NCBI GenBank assembly: GCA_035294305.1
Contig: DATGLD010000049.1
Span: 62,001-126,000 of the forward strand
From: DASRBN01 sp035294305
GTDB lineage: Bacteria > Chloroflexota > Ktedonobacteria > Ktedonobacterales > Ktedonobacteraceae
Length of the DNA stretch: 64,000 bases
Reading direction: 5' to 3'
Of this stretch, positions 41,688 to 50,097 are shown piece by piece (position 1 is the stretch's first letter; each line of letters opens with the position of its first letter). The notes under the pieces were generated by a model that was not told where the DNA came from, did no database searches, and worked only from the letters and a program-made list of their open reading frames with translations. The translations under genes and the position numbers were made by a program.

Positions 41688-42572
41688 ATGGCTAATCTTG
41701 GTTTCGTTGGACTTGGGGCCATGGGTGGCCGCATGGTCAAGCGCCTGCTTGATGCCGGGCATACCGTCACCGGTTATAATCGCACGCGTTCGCGGGCACA
41801 GTGGCTGCTAGATAGAGGCATGCGCTGGGCGGACACGCCGCGTATAGCCGCTGAAATGGCAGATGTGACCTTTACGATGGTGACAAACACGACGGCGCTG
41901 CAAGAGGTAGTGAGCGGGCATAACGGTATCCTGGCCGGCTTAGGGCCGGGCAAAATTTATATCGATATGAGCACCGTCAGTCCATCCAAATCGCGCGAGC
42001 TGGCGGGGCAGGTGGCTGCACGGGGCGCTTCGATGCTGGATGTGCCGGTATCGGGGAGCGTGATTACGCTGGAGCAGGGGCAGCTTTCGCTGATGGTCGG
42101 CGGTGATCTTGCTACATTTGAGCGAGTGAAGCCGATTTTGCTCGATATTGGGCCGAAGGTGACCTATATAGGCCCAAATGGGCAGGCTGTGCTGATGAAG
42201 ATCGCGGTCAACCTGAACCTGCAGGTACAATTCCTGGCGCTGAGCGAGGGGATGCTGCTGGCGGAAAAAGGCGGCATCCCACGCGAGACGGCGCTGGAGG
42301 TGATGCTCAATTCGGTGATTGCCTCGCCTTCGCTCAAGTACCGCGCCCCGTTCATCCTCGATATGCCTGAGGAGGCATGGTTCAATGTGAACATGATGCA
42401 GAAGGATCTGCTGCTGGCGCTGGAACTCGGACGCGAGTTCGACGTGCCGTTACCAACGGTGGCAGTAAGTAACGAATTTCTGACAGCTGCGCGGGCAATG
42501 GGGCTGGCGCAGCACGATTTTGCCATCGTGTACAGAGCGCTGGCACGTATGGCCGGATTAGACAAGGAATAA
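41688..42572 (+). CDS. NAD(P)-dependent 3-hydroxyisobutyrate dehydrogenase family protein
   Basis: A 294-residue beta-hydroxyacid dehydrogenase. The N-terminal Rossmann domain begins LGFVGLGAMGGRMVKRL and has YNRTRSRA, where Arg after Asn suggests NADP. The substrate loop is DVPVSGSVITLEQGQLSLMVGG, and the catalytic Lys lies in VLMKIAVNLN. Family members act on 3-hydroxyisobutyrate, tartronate semialdehyde, gamma-hydroxybutyrate and others, so the substrate is open. AACAGGAGG precedes the ATG at 41688; the frame extends further upstream without a ribosome site. The 2-oxoacid dehydrogenase E1 gene starts three bases after its stop. Confidence 0.88.
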   Translation: MANLGFVGLGAMGGRMVKRLLDAGHTVTGYNRTRSRAQWLLDRGMRWADTPRIAAEMADVTFTMVTNTTALQEVVSGHNGILAGLGPGKIYIDMSTVSPSKSRELAGQVAARGASMLDVPVSGSVITLEQGQLSLMVGGDLATFERVKPILLDIGPKVTYIGPNGQAVLMKIAVNLNLQVQFLALSEGMLLAEKGGIPRETALEVMLNSVIASPSLKYRAPFILDMPEEAWFNVNMMQKDLLLALELGREFDVPLPTVAVSNEFLTAARAMGLAQHDFAIVYRALARMAGLDKE

Positions 42573-42575
42573 CAC

Positions 42576-43610
42576 ATGCCGCATTCTGAACTATCCGGTG
42601 CGAAGGGCATACCGGTACAAGCGATCATGGGGGACGAGCAGGCAACGGCATTGAGCCAGGAGCAATGGCTGCACATGTACGAGCAGATGCTCAAAATCCG
42701 TATTTTTGAAGAGCACGTGAACGAGTTGTACAAAAGCGCGAAGATGCCGGGCCTGGCTCACCTGTACAGCGGTGAAGAGGCTGTAGCAGTGGGTGTGTGC
42801 GAGGCGCTGCGACGTGACGACTATATCACCAGCACGCATCGCGGGCATGGTCACTGCCTGGCAAAAGGCGCATCCGTCGATAGGATGTTCGCGGAGTTGT
42901 TGGGTAAGGAGGCCGGGTACTGCCGCGGCAAGGGCGGTTCGATGCATATCGCCGACCAGGATACCGGCAATTTAGGCGCAAATGCGATTGTGGGCGGCAG
43001 CACGGCGATAGCCACGGGGGCGGCGATGTCGAGTAAGATGCGCGGCAGCGAGCAGGTGGCGGTATGTTTTTTCGGAGACGGCGCTCTCGGTCAGGGGCTG
43101 TTGTATGAAGCGATGAATATGGCTGCGCTGTGGAAATTGCCGGTAATCTACGTGTGCGAGAACAATCTGTACGGCGAATACACGCACTTTTCTGAGATGG
43201 TAGCAGGCGAGATCAGCGCCAGGGCGAGGGCTTTCGGTATACCTGCCGAGGAGGTAGATGGGCAGGATGTAAGAGAAGTTCACGCGGCAGCAAAGCGACT
43301 GGTAGAAAGAGCCAGGAGCGGCGAGGGACCGGCCTTTCTGATCTGCAATACCTATCGCTATTATGGGCATCACGTGGGCGATATTTCGCGCTCGTATTAT
43401 CGCTCGAAAGAGGAGGAGCAAGAGTGGAGGACGAATCATGACCCGCTGACCTTGCTCAGCAGGTGGCTGCTGGAAGAACAGGGAGTCGATGCCGGGGTAT
43501 TTAAAGAGATAGAGCGGCGCGTGACCGCCGAAGTCGAGGCGGGCGAGCAATTTGCGCTGGATGCGTCATATCCAGAGCCGGGAGAGGTGGCTGAAGATGT
43601 CTACGCTTAA
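42576..43610 (+). CDS. 2-oxoacid (acetoin/pyruvate) dehydrogenase E1 component, alpha subunit
   Basis: A 344-residue thiamine-diphosphate enzyme. The TPP-binding motif runs from GDGALGQG (167-174) to ENN (195-197); the active-site block STHRGHGHCLAKG and RGKGGSMHI are of the acetoin/pyruvate dehydrogenase alpha type. With the beta subunit it decarboxylates a 2-oxoacid or cleaves acetoin and passes the acyl group to lipoyl-E2. The nearest known relatives by motif are AcoA and PdhA; the substrate is not determined. AAGGA precedes the ATG. Its 3' end overlaps the beta gene by 14 bases. Confidence 0.92.
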   Translation: MPHSELSGAKGIPVQAIMGDEQATALSQEQWLHMYEQMLKIRIFEEHVNELYKSAKMPGLAHLYSGEEAVAVGVCEALRRDDYITSTHRGHGHCLAKGASVDRMFAELLGKEAGYCRGKGGSMHIADQDTGNLGANAIVGGSTAIATGAAMSSKMRGSEQVAVCFFGDGALGQGLLYEAMNMAALWKLPVIYVCENNLYGEYTHFSEMVAGEISARARAFGIPAEEVDGQDVREVHAAAKRLVERARSGEGPAFLICNTYRYYGHHVGDISRSYYRSKEEEQEWRTNHDPLTLLSRWLLEEQGVDAGVFKEIERRVTAEVEAGEQFALDASYPEPGEVAEDVYA

Positions 43611-44673
43611 TAATCCAACCGAGCAAGTCCTAACCGGCATGACCAGCAATCCTCGGGGCCGTTTCATCGCGCCCACTGCCGGTGTATCGGCCCACACGCG
43701 TGAGATCACGCTTGCGCAGGCCATACGCGAGGCGCTGGCGGAGGAGATGCGTCGCAACCCATCCGTATTTATCATCGGGGAGGATGTGGCCGAGGCCGGG
43801 ACGCCATTTAAAGTGCTTGCCGGATTGGTAGAAGAGTTTGGCCCGGAGCGCGTGATCGATTCGCCGATTTCAGAGGCCGGTATCACAGGCCTGGGGGTGG
43901 GTGGCGCGATGACGGGCATGCGCCCGGTGGTGGATATTATGTTTGGCGACTTCATCGGGCTGGCGATGGATCAGATTGTCAATCAGGCGGCAAAGGTGCA
44001 TTACATGTCGGGCGGCAAATTGCAGGTGCCGCTGGTAATACGCACGACGCTGGGGGCAACGCGGCGCTCGGCAGCCCAACATAGCCAGAGCCTGCATGCC
44101 TGGGTAAGCCATATTCCGGGCCTGAAAGTGGCGTTACCCTCTACGCCATATGATGCCAAGGGTCTTCTCAAGACGGCCATTCGCGATAATAATCCGGTGG
44201 TGTTCTTTGAGGACAAGATGATGTACCAGCTCAAAGGGCCGGTGCCAGAAGAAGAGTATACCATCCCTTTTGGCGTTGCCGATATCAAGCGCGAAGGAAC
44301 CGATATCACGCTAGTGGCGACGAGCAGTATGGTACAGGTTTGCCTGACCGCTGCTGACCTGTTGGAGCAAGAGGGCATCAGCGCGGAGGTGATTGACCCG
44401 CGCACGACATTCCCGCTTGACAAGCAGGCGTTGATCGATTCGGCGAAAAAGACGAGCCGCGCGATTGTGGTGGACGAAGGCTACGAACGCTATGGTGTCA
44501 CCGCGGAGATTGCCTCGATTATCGCCGATGGAGCTTTCTATTACCTGGACGCGCCGGTCAAACGTATGGGCGCGATGGATGTTCCCATACCGTTCTCACC
44601 GGTGCTTGAAGATCTGACGGTGCCGGCACCTGAGAGGGTGGCGGAGCTGGCTAAGACGTTGTGCGGGCGGTAG
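43597..44673 (+). CDS. 2-oxoacid (acetoin/pyruvate) dehydrogenase E1 component, beta subunit
   Basis: A 358-residue partner of the alpha subunit. Visible: ITLAQAIREALAEEM, IGEDVAEAGTPFKV, SPISEAGITGLGVGGAMTGM with the catalytic Glu region, and the C-terminal transketolase-like domain (SAEVIDPRTTFPLDKQAL). The first 35 residues before ITLAQ are a Thr/Ala/Pro-rich extension longer than usual. The ATG at 43597 lies inside the 3' end of the alpha gene, so the two are translationally coupled. Confidence 0.93.
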   Translation: MSTLNNPTEQVLTGMTSNPRGRFIAPTAGVSAHTREITLAQAIREALAEEMRRNPSVFIIGEDVAEAGTPFKVLAGLVEEFGPERVIDSPISEAGITGLGVGGAMTGMRPVVDIMFGDFIGLAMDQIVNQAAKVHYMSGGKLQVPLVIRTTLGATRRSAAQHSQSLHAWVSHIPGLKVALPSTPYDAKGLLKTAIRDNNPVVFFEDKMMYQLKGPVPEEEYTIPFGVADIKREGTDITLVATSSMVQVCLTAADLLEQEGISAEVIDPRTTFPLDKQALIDSAKKTSRAIVVDEGYERYGVTAEIASIIADGAFYYLDAPVKRMGAMDVPIPFSPVLEDLTVPAPERVAELAKTLCGR

Positions 44674-44782
44674 GATAAACGATCCTGATGTTTTTTCATA
44701 ACTGAAAGGCGCTGTCCCTCCAGGGTAATTTGTGTGGGAAGCAGGAAATACCTATCGGTCATAAAGCGAAAGGACGTACATC

Positions 44783-46132
44783 ATGGCGATAAAGACCTAT
44801 GGCTTAATGGGAGTGGACTGGGAGGAACGGGCAAATTTTGAGCGCCTGCGCACACAGCGGCTGGCGCGTATCAAGAAGTTGCTGAAGGAGTCTGAGCTGG
44901 GCGCATTGCTATGTTTCGATATGAATAATATTCGCTACATCACAGCAACGCATATCGGCACCTGGGCAATGGACAAGCTGGCTCGTTTCAGCCTGCTGCC
45001 GCAAGATGATGAACCGATTCTGTGGGATTTTGGCTCCGCGGCCCGCCACCACCAGTTGTATTGTCCCTGGTTGGGCGAGCGTTCGCGCGCCGGTATTTCT
45101 ACCCAGCGCGGCGCAATGCTGCCAGAGGCGGGTAGGGCCGAGGACGTGGCGCGCAAAATTCGCGTCGAGCTTGAGTCGCGTGGGTTGCTTCATGAGCCAC
45201 TGGGCGTGGATGCTATCGAACTGCCGGTGCTCTTCGCCCTACAAGCCGAGGGCATCAAGGTAGTAGATGGCCAGCAACTGATGCAACAGGCGCGCCTGAT
45301 TAAAACGCGGGACGAAATCACGCTGCTCAGCACTGCTTGTATGATGGTTGACGCGGCCTACGATGAACTGTATCGCACCATGAAGCCAGGCATACGTGAG
45401 AACGAATGTGTAGGACTGGTCAGCAAGGTACTCTACGATATGGGTTCAGAACATGTCGAGGGCGTCAATGCGATTTCGGGCGAGCGCTGCAGCCCGCACC
45501 CGCATGTATTTAGCGACCGCGCGCTTCGTCCGGGCGATCCGGCTTATTTTGACATCCTGCATAGCTATAACGGTTATCGTACCTGCTACTATCGCACCTT
45601 CGCCATCGGCAGCGCCTCGCAAGGGATGGTCGATGCGTATAAGCGCTGCCGTGATATCCTGGACGCGGCGATCAATGCGATCAAGCCAGGGGTGACGACC
45701 GCCGATATTGTCAAGCTATGGCCAAAGGCGCAGGAATTTGGCTTCCCCAATGAGGAAGCGGCTTTTGCCCTGCAATATGGGCATGGCGTCGGGCTCTCGA
45801 TCTGGGAGAAGCCGATTTTCAGCCGCCTCGTTTCGCTCGACCATCCCGAGGTGATAGAAGAGGGCATGGTCTTCGCGCTTGAAACTTTCTGGCCTGCCAG
45901 CGACGGCTGGACGGCAGCGCGTATCGAAGAGCAGCTTGTTGTAACAACGGACGGCTGTGAAGTGATCACGCGCTTCCCTGCCGAGCAGCTACTGGTCGCG
46001 GGCGTGCGCTATTACACGGCCAGCGGCCCCTTGCCAACAACGCGCGAAACACAATCCAATCTAAACGTGCTTGCTAACGGGCACCAGGCAGCGCCCGTAG
46101 GACAGGCACAAAGCACTGTCCCTACAGCGTAG
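44783..46132 (+). CDS. M24-fold hydrolase with one metal ligand replaced
   Basis: A 449-residue protein with a creatinase-type N-terminal domain and a pita-bread M24 domain (about 175-390). Of the five metal ligands, Asp257 (in YFDILHSYNG), His334 (in QYGHGVGLS), Glu367 (in ALETF) and Glu382 or 383 (in RIEEQ) are present, but the second Asp, expected eleven residues after the first, is Cys268. Such loss is known in non-peptidase members; creatinase is metal-independent. The position inside a catabolic operon also fits hydrolysis of a small substrate rather than a peptide. Its last 13 residues are encoded by a dispersed repeat. AAAGGACG precedes the ATG. Confidence 0.8.
   Translation: MAIKTYGLMGVDWEERANFERLRTQRLARIKKLLKESELGALLCFDMNNIRYITATHIGTWAMDKLARFSLLPQDDEPILWDFGSAARHHQLYCPWLGERSRAGISTQRGAMLPEAGRAEDVARKIRVELESRGLLHEPLGVDAIELPVLFALQAEGIKVVDGQQLMQQARLIKTRDEITLLSTACMMVDAAYDELYRTMKPGIRENECVGLVSKVLYDMGSEHVEGVNAISGERCSPHPHVFSDRALRPGDPAYFDILHSYNGYRTCYYRTFAIGSASQGMVDAYKRCRDILDAAINAIKPGVTTADIVKLWPKAQEFGFPNEEAAFALQYGHGVGLSIWEKPIFSRLVSLDHPEVIEEGMVFALETFWPASDGWTAARIEEQLVVTTDGCEVITRFPAEQLLVAGVRYYTASGPLPTTRETQSNLNVLANGHQAAPVGQAQSTVPTA
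46097..46126. repeat. Dispersed palindromic repeat inside a coding 3' end
   Basis: GTAGGACAG, ten bases, CTGTCCCTAC, a near-perfect dyad of the 8974 family. It lies within the last 36 bases of the M24-fold gene, which reads through it and stops just beyond. Confidence 0.7.
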
Positions 46133-46142
46133 GAGACCCATT

Positions 46143-47486
46143 ATGGCGACAAATGTGATATTGCCCGCACTGGGTATGGCGCAGGATACGGGCAAAATAG
46201 TGCGCTGGCTCAAAACCGAGGGCGAGGAGATCGTAAAAGGTGAGCCTGTGGCCGAGATCGAGACCGATAAGGCTACGGTCGAACTTGAGGCTCCCGCCAG
46301 CGGCCGGCTTGTCAATATCCTGGCCAGAGAAGGCGTCGAGGTTCCCGTTGGGCATGTCATTGCCACTATCCTGGCGGCAGATGAGTTGCCCCAGGGGGAA
46401 AATACTCCGGCATCGCAACCCGCTACGCGTATCAATCCTTCGATCAATGGCAACAGTGAGGCGCAGGCTGCCGCCGGCATCGCTCGTTCCACCGGCGCCT
46501 TAGCCAGCCCACTTGCCGCGCGCATCGCGGCGGAACATCATCTCGACCTGACAGAGGTGAAGGCGGCCGGGAGGCGCATTCAAAAAGCAGATGTGCTGTC
46601 ACATATTCAACAGCAACAGGCGCCCACGACAGAAATCCGGCCTCGTCTCCTGCCGGCATCACCAAAAGCGCGGCGGCTGGCAAACGAGCGAAATTTGAAG
46701 CTGAAGAACATCATGGGAAGTGGCCCTGGCGGGGCAGTTTTGACCGCTGATGTGCTTGCCGCCACCGTCCCGGCAACACCGGATATAGCCGGAACAGACC
46801 CTGGACTTGAACAGCCGCTATCGTCTATCAGTACGACCTGGCGCATCATGGCCGAGCGTACAACGCAAAGTTGGACGACGACACCGCACTTTTACCTGGT
46901 GCGTGAAGTCAACGCGAGCCGCCTGATTACTTGGCGCGAGCATATCCAGCAGCGTTCCTCCACAAGGATCACCTATACCGACCTGCTGGTAAAAATCGTT
47001 GCGACAGCGCTGCGGGATCACCCGCGCCTCAACGTTTCCTGGCAGAATGGTACGATCATCCAGCATCAGGAAATACATATCGGGCTGGCCGTGGCCACGC
47101 AGGACGGCCTGGTGGTACCGGTCATCCACCTGGCGGACACACTCACCATCCAGCGCATCGCCCAGGAACGTGCAGCGCTGGCCGCGAAGGCACAGGCGGG
47201 CAAACTGCGCTTGCCGGATATCTCCAATGGCACATTTACGATCAGTAATCTAGGTATGTATGGTGTTGATGCATTCAACGCGGTCATCAATGCGCCGCAG
47301 GCGGCTATCCTGGCCGCCGGTCGCATAGCCGAGCGTGTCGTGGCCGTACGTGGACAGGCTACTGTGCAACCCATGATGACGTTCACACTTACCTGCGATC
47401 ATCGCGCCACCGATGGGGCGGGCGCGGCGCAGTTTTTAGACAGTGTGGCAATATTGATTGAGGAGCCACTAGGACTTTTGGGCTAG
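46143..47486 (+). CDS. Dihydrolipoamide acyltransferase (E2) with two subunit-binding domains
   Basis: A 447-residue E2. The lipoyl domain (1-80) has the swinging-arm Lys43 in ETDKATVE. Then come two, not one, peripheral subunit-binding domains: 121-155 (ASPLAARIAAEHHLDLTEV) and 172-206 (ASPKARRLANERNLKL, then GSGPGGAVLTADV). The catalytic domain (about 228-447) ends with the acetyltransferase signature CDHRATDGAGAAQF, with the His and Asp in place. It transfers the acyl group made by E1 to CoA. No E3 gene (dihydrolipoamide dehydrogenase) lies in the window. It begins ten bases after the M24-fold gene. Confidence 0.92.
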   Translation: MATNVILPALGMAQDTGKIVRWLKTEGEEIVKGEPVAEIETDKATVELEAPASGRLVNILAREGVEVPVGHVIATILAADELPQGENTPASQPATRINPSINGNSEAQAAAGIARSTGALASPLAARIAAEHHLDLTEVKAAGRRIQKADVLSHIQQQQAPTTEIRPRLLPASPKARRLANERNLKLKNIMGSGPGGAVLTADVLAATVPATPDIAGTDPGLEQPLSSISTTWRIMAERTTQSWTTTPHFYLVREVNASRLITWREHIQQRSSTRITYTDLLVKIVATALRDHPRLNVSWQNGTIIQHQEIHIGLAVATQDGLVVPVIHLADTLTIQRIAQERAALAAKAQAGKLRLPDISNGTFTISNLGMYGVDAFNAVINAPQAAILAAGRIAERVVAVRGQATVQPMMTFTLTCDHRATDGAGAAQFLDSVAILIEEPLGLLG

Positions 47487-47862
47487 CCTGTAATTGTGAG
47501 AGCAGGCACGTACTTACCACATCAGGACAGGCACAAGAGTTGCTACACGAAGTATGGAGGTTTCTCGCAAGCGCGGCAGGCATGTATTACCACATCAGGA
47601 CAGGCGCCAGGCACTGTCCCGACTTGAACAATTGGCGCGAAGCTAGTACTGTATAGCTGGGCCTTGAGAGAGTTGAGAGGTCTGGGTAAAGAATAGGCGT
47701 ATTTTGATAGTTGAAATTCTTGCCATGTAAAAATAAAGGGCATGCAAGGATTGGCGAGGGACCGCTGTGGTACCCTCGTGGAGGACGCGTTACGAACGGG
47801 AATACCATACATAGTATTCCTGGCCATAATCGCGCCTCGTGTATCGTAAAAAGGAGGGAGTC
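47487..47862. other. Intergenic stretch with direct repeat and palindrome
   Basis: TTACCACATCAGGACAGGC occurs twice, at 47514-47532 and 47587-47605. The second copy leads into a member of the GGACAG...CTGTCC family (47598-47620). No gene was found; the ribosome site AAAAAGGAGGG of the following binding-protein gene ends it. Confidence 0.5.
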
Positions 47863-49122
47863 ATGATCGGACGATATCTATCGCGTCCAAGAACATTCCT
47901 GAACAGTATTTGCGTCTTGATTGTAGCGCTGGTAGCGCTGAGTGCCTGTGGAAGTAGTACCACAAACGGCTCCAGTTCGGGTTCTAACCAGCCGAAGACC
48001 CCGATCAAAATTGGTATTTCCGTGTCGCTTTCAGGCGACTTCTCCGCCGATGGGAAAGCAGAACAGGAGGGGTATGAACTATGGGCAAAAGAGATCAATA
48101 AGAGTGGTGGCTTGCTGGGCCGGCAGGTGCAGTTAGACTTTGCCTCGGATGCCAGCAGCACGACGCAGGTCGTCACCAACTACCAGAAGTTCATCACCGT
48201 CGACCACGATGACCTGGTGTTGGGGCCGTATTCGACGCTGTTGACCAAGCCAGCGTCAGTCGTGGCCAGCCGTTATGGTTATGCGTTTATCGAGGGCTCC
48301 GGAGGCGGCCCCTCCGTCTTTACACAGGGATTGACCAACCTGTTTGCGGTATCATCGCCGGTGGTGAGCCAGTTGAACGATTTCACATCGTATATCCTTT
48401 CGCTGCCGCCATCGCAGCGGCCTACGACCGCGGCCTATGCGACTGAGGACGATCCATTCACGCAGCCAATGATCGACACAGCAAAGGCAGCACTGGAGCA
48501 AGGCGGGATCAAGACAGTTTTCTATAAAGTATACCCGGCAGAGACCACCGACTACACACCAATTGCCCAGGGTGTGATTGCCGCGCACGCACAGCTGGTG
48601 GTGTTAGGTTCGATGCTGCCCGATGCCATTGCCTACGTACAGGCTTTCCGGCAGCAGCATTATAACCCGGAAGCACTCGTAGCCTCGGCGGGGCCAGACC
48701 AGGGTTCCTCATTCACCGGACCTATCGGGGGCAGTAACGTTGCCGAGGGCATCTACTTTCCCAATGGCTGGTATCCAGGTTTGAAAACATTCCAGAACCA
48801 GCAAATGGTGCAGGATTACATTGCAACATATGGCGGAACGGCCGACCAGATCAGCGCGGATACGGCCGAGGCTTTCTCGGTGGGGCAGGTGCTGGAGGAG
48901 GCAGCGAACAAAATTCATAGCATCGATAATGCCAAGCTGATTGCCGAGCTACATTCGGATACCTTCCAGACGGTGCAAGGCCCAGCGAAATTCAACGAGC
49001 AGGGCGAGAATACCGTTGCGGAAACGGCGATTTTCCAATGGCAACAGGGGAATGTGGTGCCGGTACTACCACCCGACCAGGCTACTGCTACTCCCGAGTT
49101 CCCCAAACCCAACTGGCCATAG
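47863..49122 (+). CDS. ABC transporter substrate-binding lipoprotein (branched-chain amino acid type)
   Basis: A 419-residue type I periplasmic-binding-fold protein. A lipoprotein signal ends at the lipobox LSAC (Cys29), followed by a Ser/Gly/Asn linker and then IKIGISVSLSGDFSADGKAE, the typical opening of the Leu/Ile/Val and amide group. It should be tethered outside the cell and deliver its ligand to the permease genes that follow. Relatives bind branched-chain amino acids, amides, urea or aromatic acids, so the ligand is not known. An AAAAAGGAGGG ribosome site precedes the ATG at 47863. Two paralogues lie at 57518-58861 and 59204-60511. Confidence 0.9.
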   Translation: MIGRYLSRPRTFLNSICVLIVALVALSACGSSTTNGSSSGSNQPKTPIKIGISVSLSGDFSADGKAEQEGYELWAKEINKSGGLLGRQVQLDFASDASSTTQVVTNYQKFITVDHDDLVLGPYSTLLTKPASVVASRYGYAFIEGSGGGPSVFTQGLTNLFAVSSPVVSQLNDFTSYILSLPPSQRPTTAAYATEDDPFTQPMIDTAKAALEQGGIKTVFYKVYPAETTDYTPIAQGVIAAHAQLVVLGSMLPDAIAYVQAFRQQHYNPEALVASAGPDQGSSFTGPIGGSNVAEGIYFPNGWYPGLKTFQNQQMVQDYIATYGGTADQISADTAEAFSVGQVLEEAANKIHSIDNAKLIAELHSDTFQTVQGPAKFNEQGENTVAETAIFQWQQGNVVPVLPPDQATATPEFPKPNWP

Positions 49123-49135
49123 GACACATAGTCAA

Positions 49136-49181
49136 TTCTCAAATTTGCTTACCGCCTGCAGGCGGTAAGCAAATTTGAGAA
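49136..49181 (+). terminator. Perfect 46-base palindrome between binding-protein and permease genes
   Basis: Two 23-base arms (49136-49158 and 49159-49181) without any spacer. It lies within the transporter operon, with no T run on the plus strand, so it would act as an attenuating or mRNA-stabilising hairpin that keeps the binding protein more abundant than the permeases. Confidence 0.7.
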
Positions 49182-49221
49182 GACGAGGGGCGGAGGCCCT
49201 CGACCATTCAGAGGAGCAATT

Positions 49222-50097
49222 GTGGGACTTATTATTGAAGCGATTGTGACGGGAATTTTGACCGGAGGCGTCTATGCATTGATGTCATCTGGCTTGACGC
49301 TGATATTTGGCGTGATGGATATCATCAATATCGCGCAAGGTATCCTGGTAATCCTGGGGGCTTACCTGAGCTATGTATTGCAGCAACAGCTGCACATCGA
49401 CCTGTTTCTGGGACTGCTCATCACCATGCCAGTGATGTTCGGCTTCGGAGTGCTGATCGAATTTGTCTTTATTCGCCCGTTGAAGCGCGACCGCACGATG
49501 CTATCCTTGCTGGTGATGTACGGGTTAGCGCTGGTGATTGAGGGTGTACTTAACCTGATTTTCTCGGCTGACCTGGTGCAGTTGCAGGGATGGTATACAA
49601 CGGCATCGTTTAACGTGGCGGGCTTTTATCTCTCGTATATCTATGTATTTGGCTTTTTGCTGGCAGTTGTGCTGCTGGCCGGCCTCTACTGGCTGGTTTA
49701 TCGCACCAAATTCGGCTTTAGCCTGCGCGCATCGATGCAGAATCGCGTGGCGGCTGAACTGATCGGCATTGATGTAGAGCGCGTCTCAGCGATCACTTTT
49801 GGCATCGGCATCGCGCTGGCTGCGGCTGGCGGCATGGCTTTTGGCGCGACGAATGCTTTTGATGCCGCCAGTTCATATGACCTGATTTCGCGCGTGCTGG
49901 CCATTATCATTTTTGGTGGCATGGGCAGCCTGTCGGGCGCATTGATCGCCTCTGTCGGTATGCTGGTTGTAGAAGATGTTACGTCGGTCGTCTGGTCGCC
50001 TGTGTGGGCCAGTACGGTCTTTTTCATCCTGCTGGTAATCATCCTGGTTGTTCGCCCCCAGGGTTTGCTGGGTCAGGCGGAGGTAAGGAAGCAATGA
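49222..50097 (+). CDS. livH: Branched-chain amino acid type ABC permease, LivH-like
   Basis: A 291-residue inner-membrane protein with about eight helices. It opens with IIEAIVTGILTGGVYALMSSG and has the LivH/LivM cytoplasmic coupling region RTKFGFSLRASMQNRVAAEL, followed by IIFGGMGSLSGALI. GTG start with AGGAG six bases upstream. Its stop overlaps the start of the second permease (ATGA), so the pair is co-translated and forms the transport channel. Confidence 0.93.
   Translation: MGLIIEAIVTGILTGGVYALMSSGLTLIFGVMDIINIAQGILVILGAYLSYVLQQQLHIDLFLGLLITMPVMFGFGVLIEFVFIRPLKRDRTMLSLLVMYGLALVIEGVLNLIFSADLVQLQGWYTTASFNVAGFYLSYIYVFGFLLAVVLLAGLYWLVYRTKFGFSLRASMQNRVAAELIGIDVERVSAITFGIGIALAAAGGMAFGATNAFDAASSYDLISRVLAIIIFGGMGSLSGALIASVGMLVVEDVTSVVWSPVWASTVFFILLVIILVVRPQGLLGQAEVRKQ

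Noticed and set aside
44783..46132. Assignment as DMSP lyase DddP or ectoine hydrolase
   Set aside because: Family fold fits but the second metal Asp is missing and no matching pathway genes are present, so a specific name is not justified.
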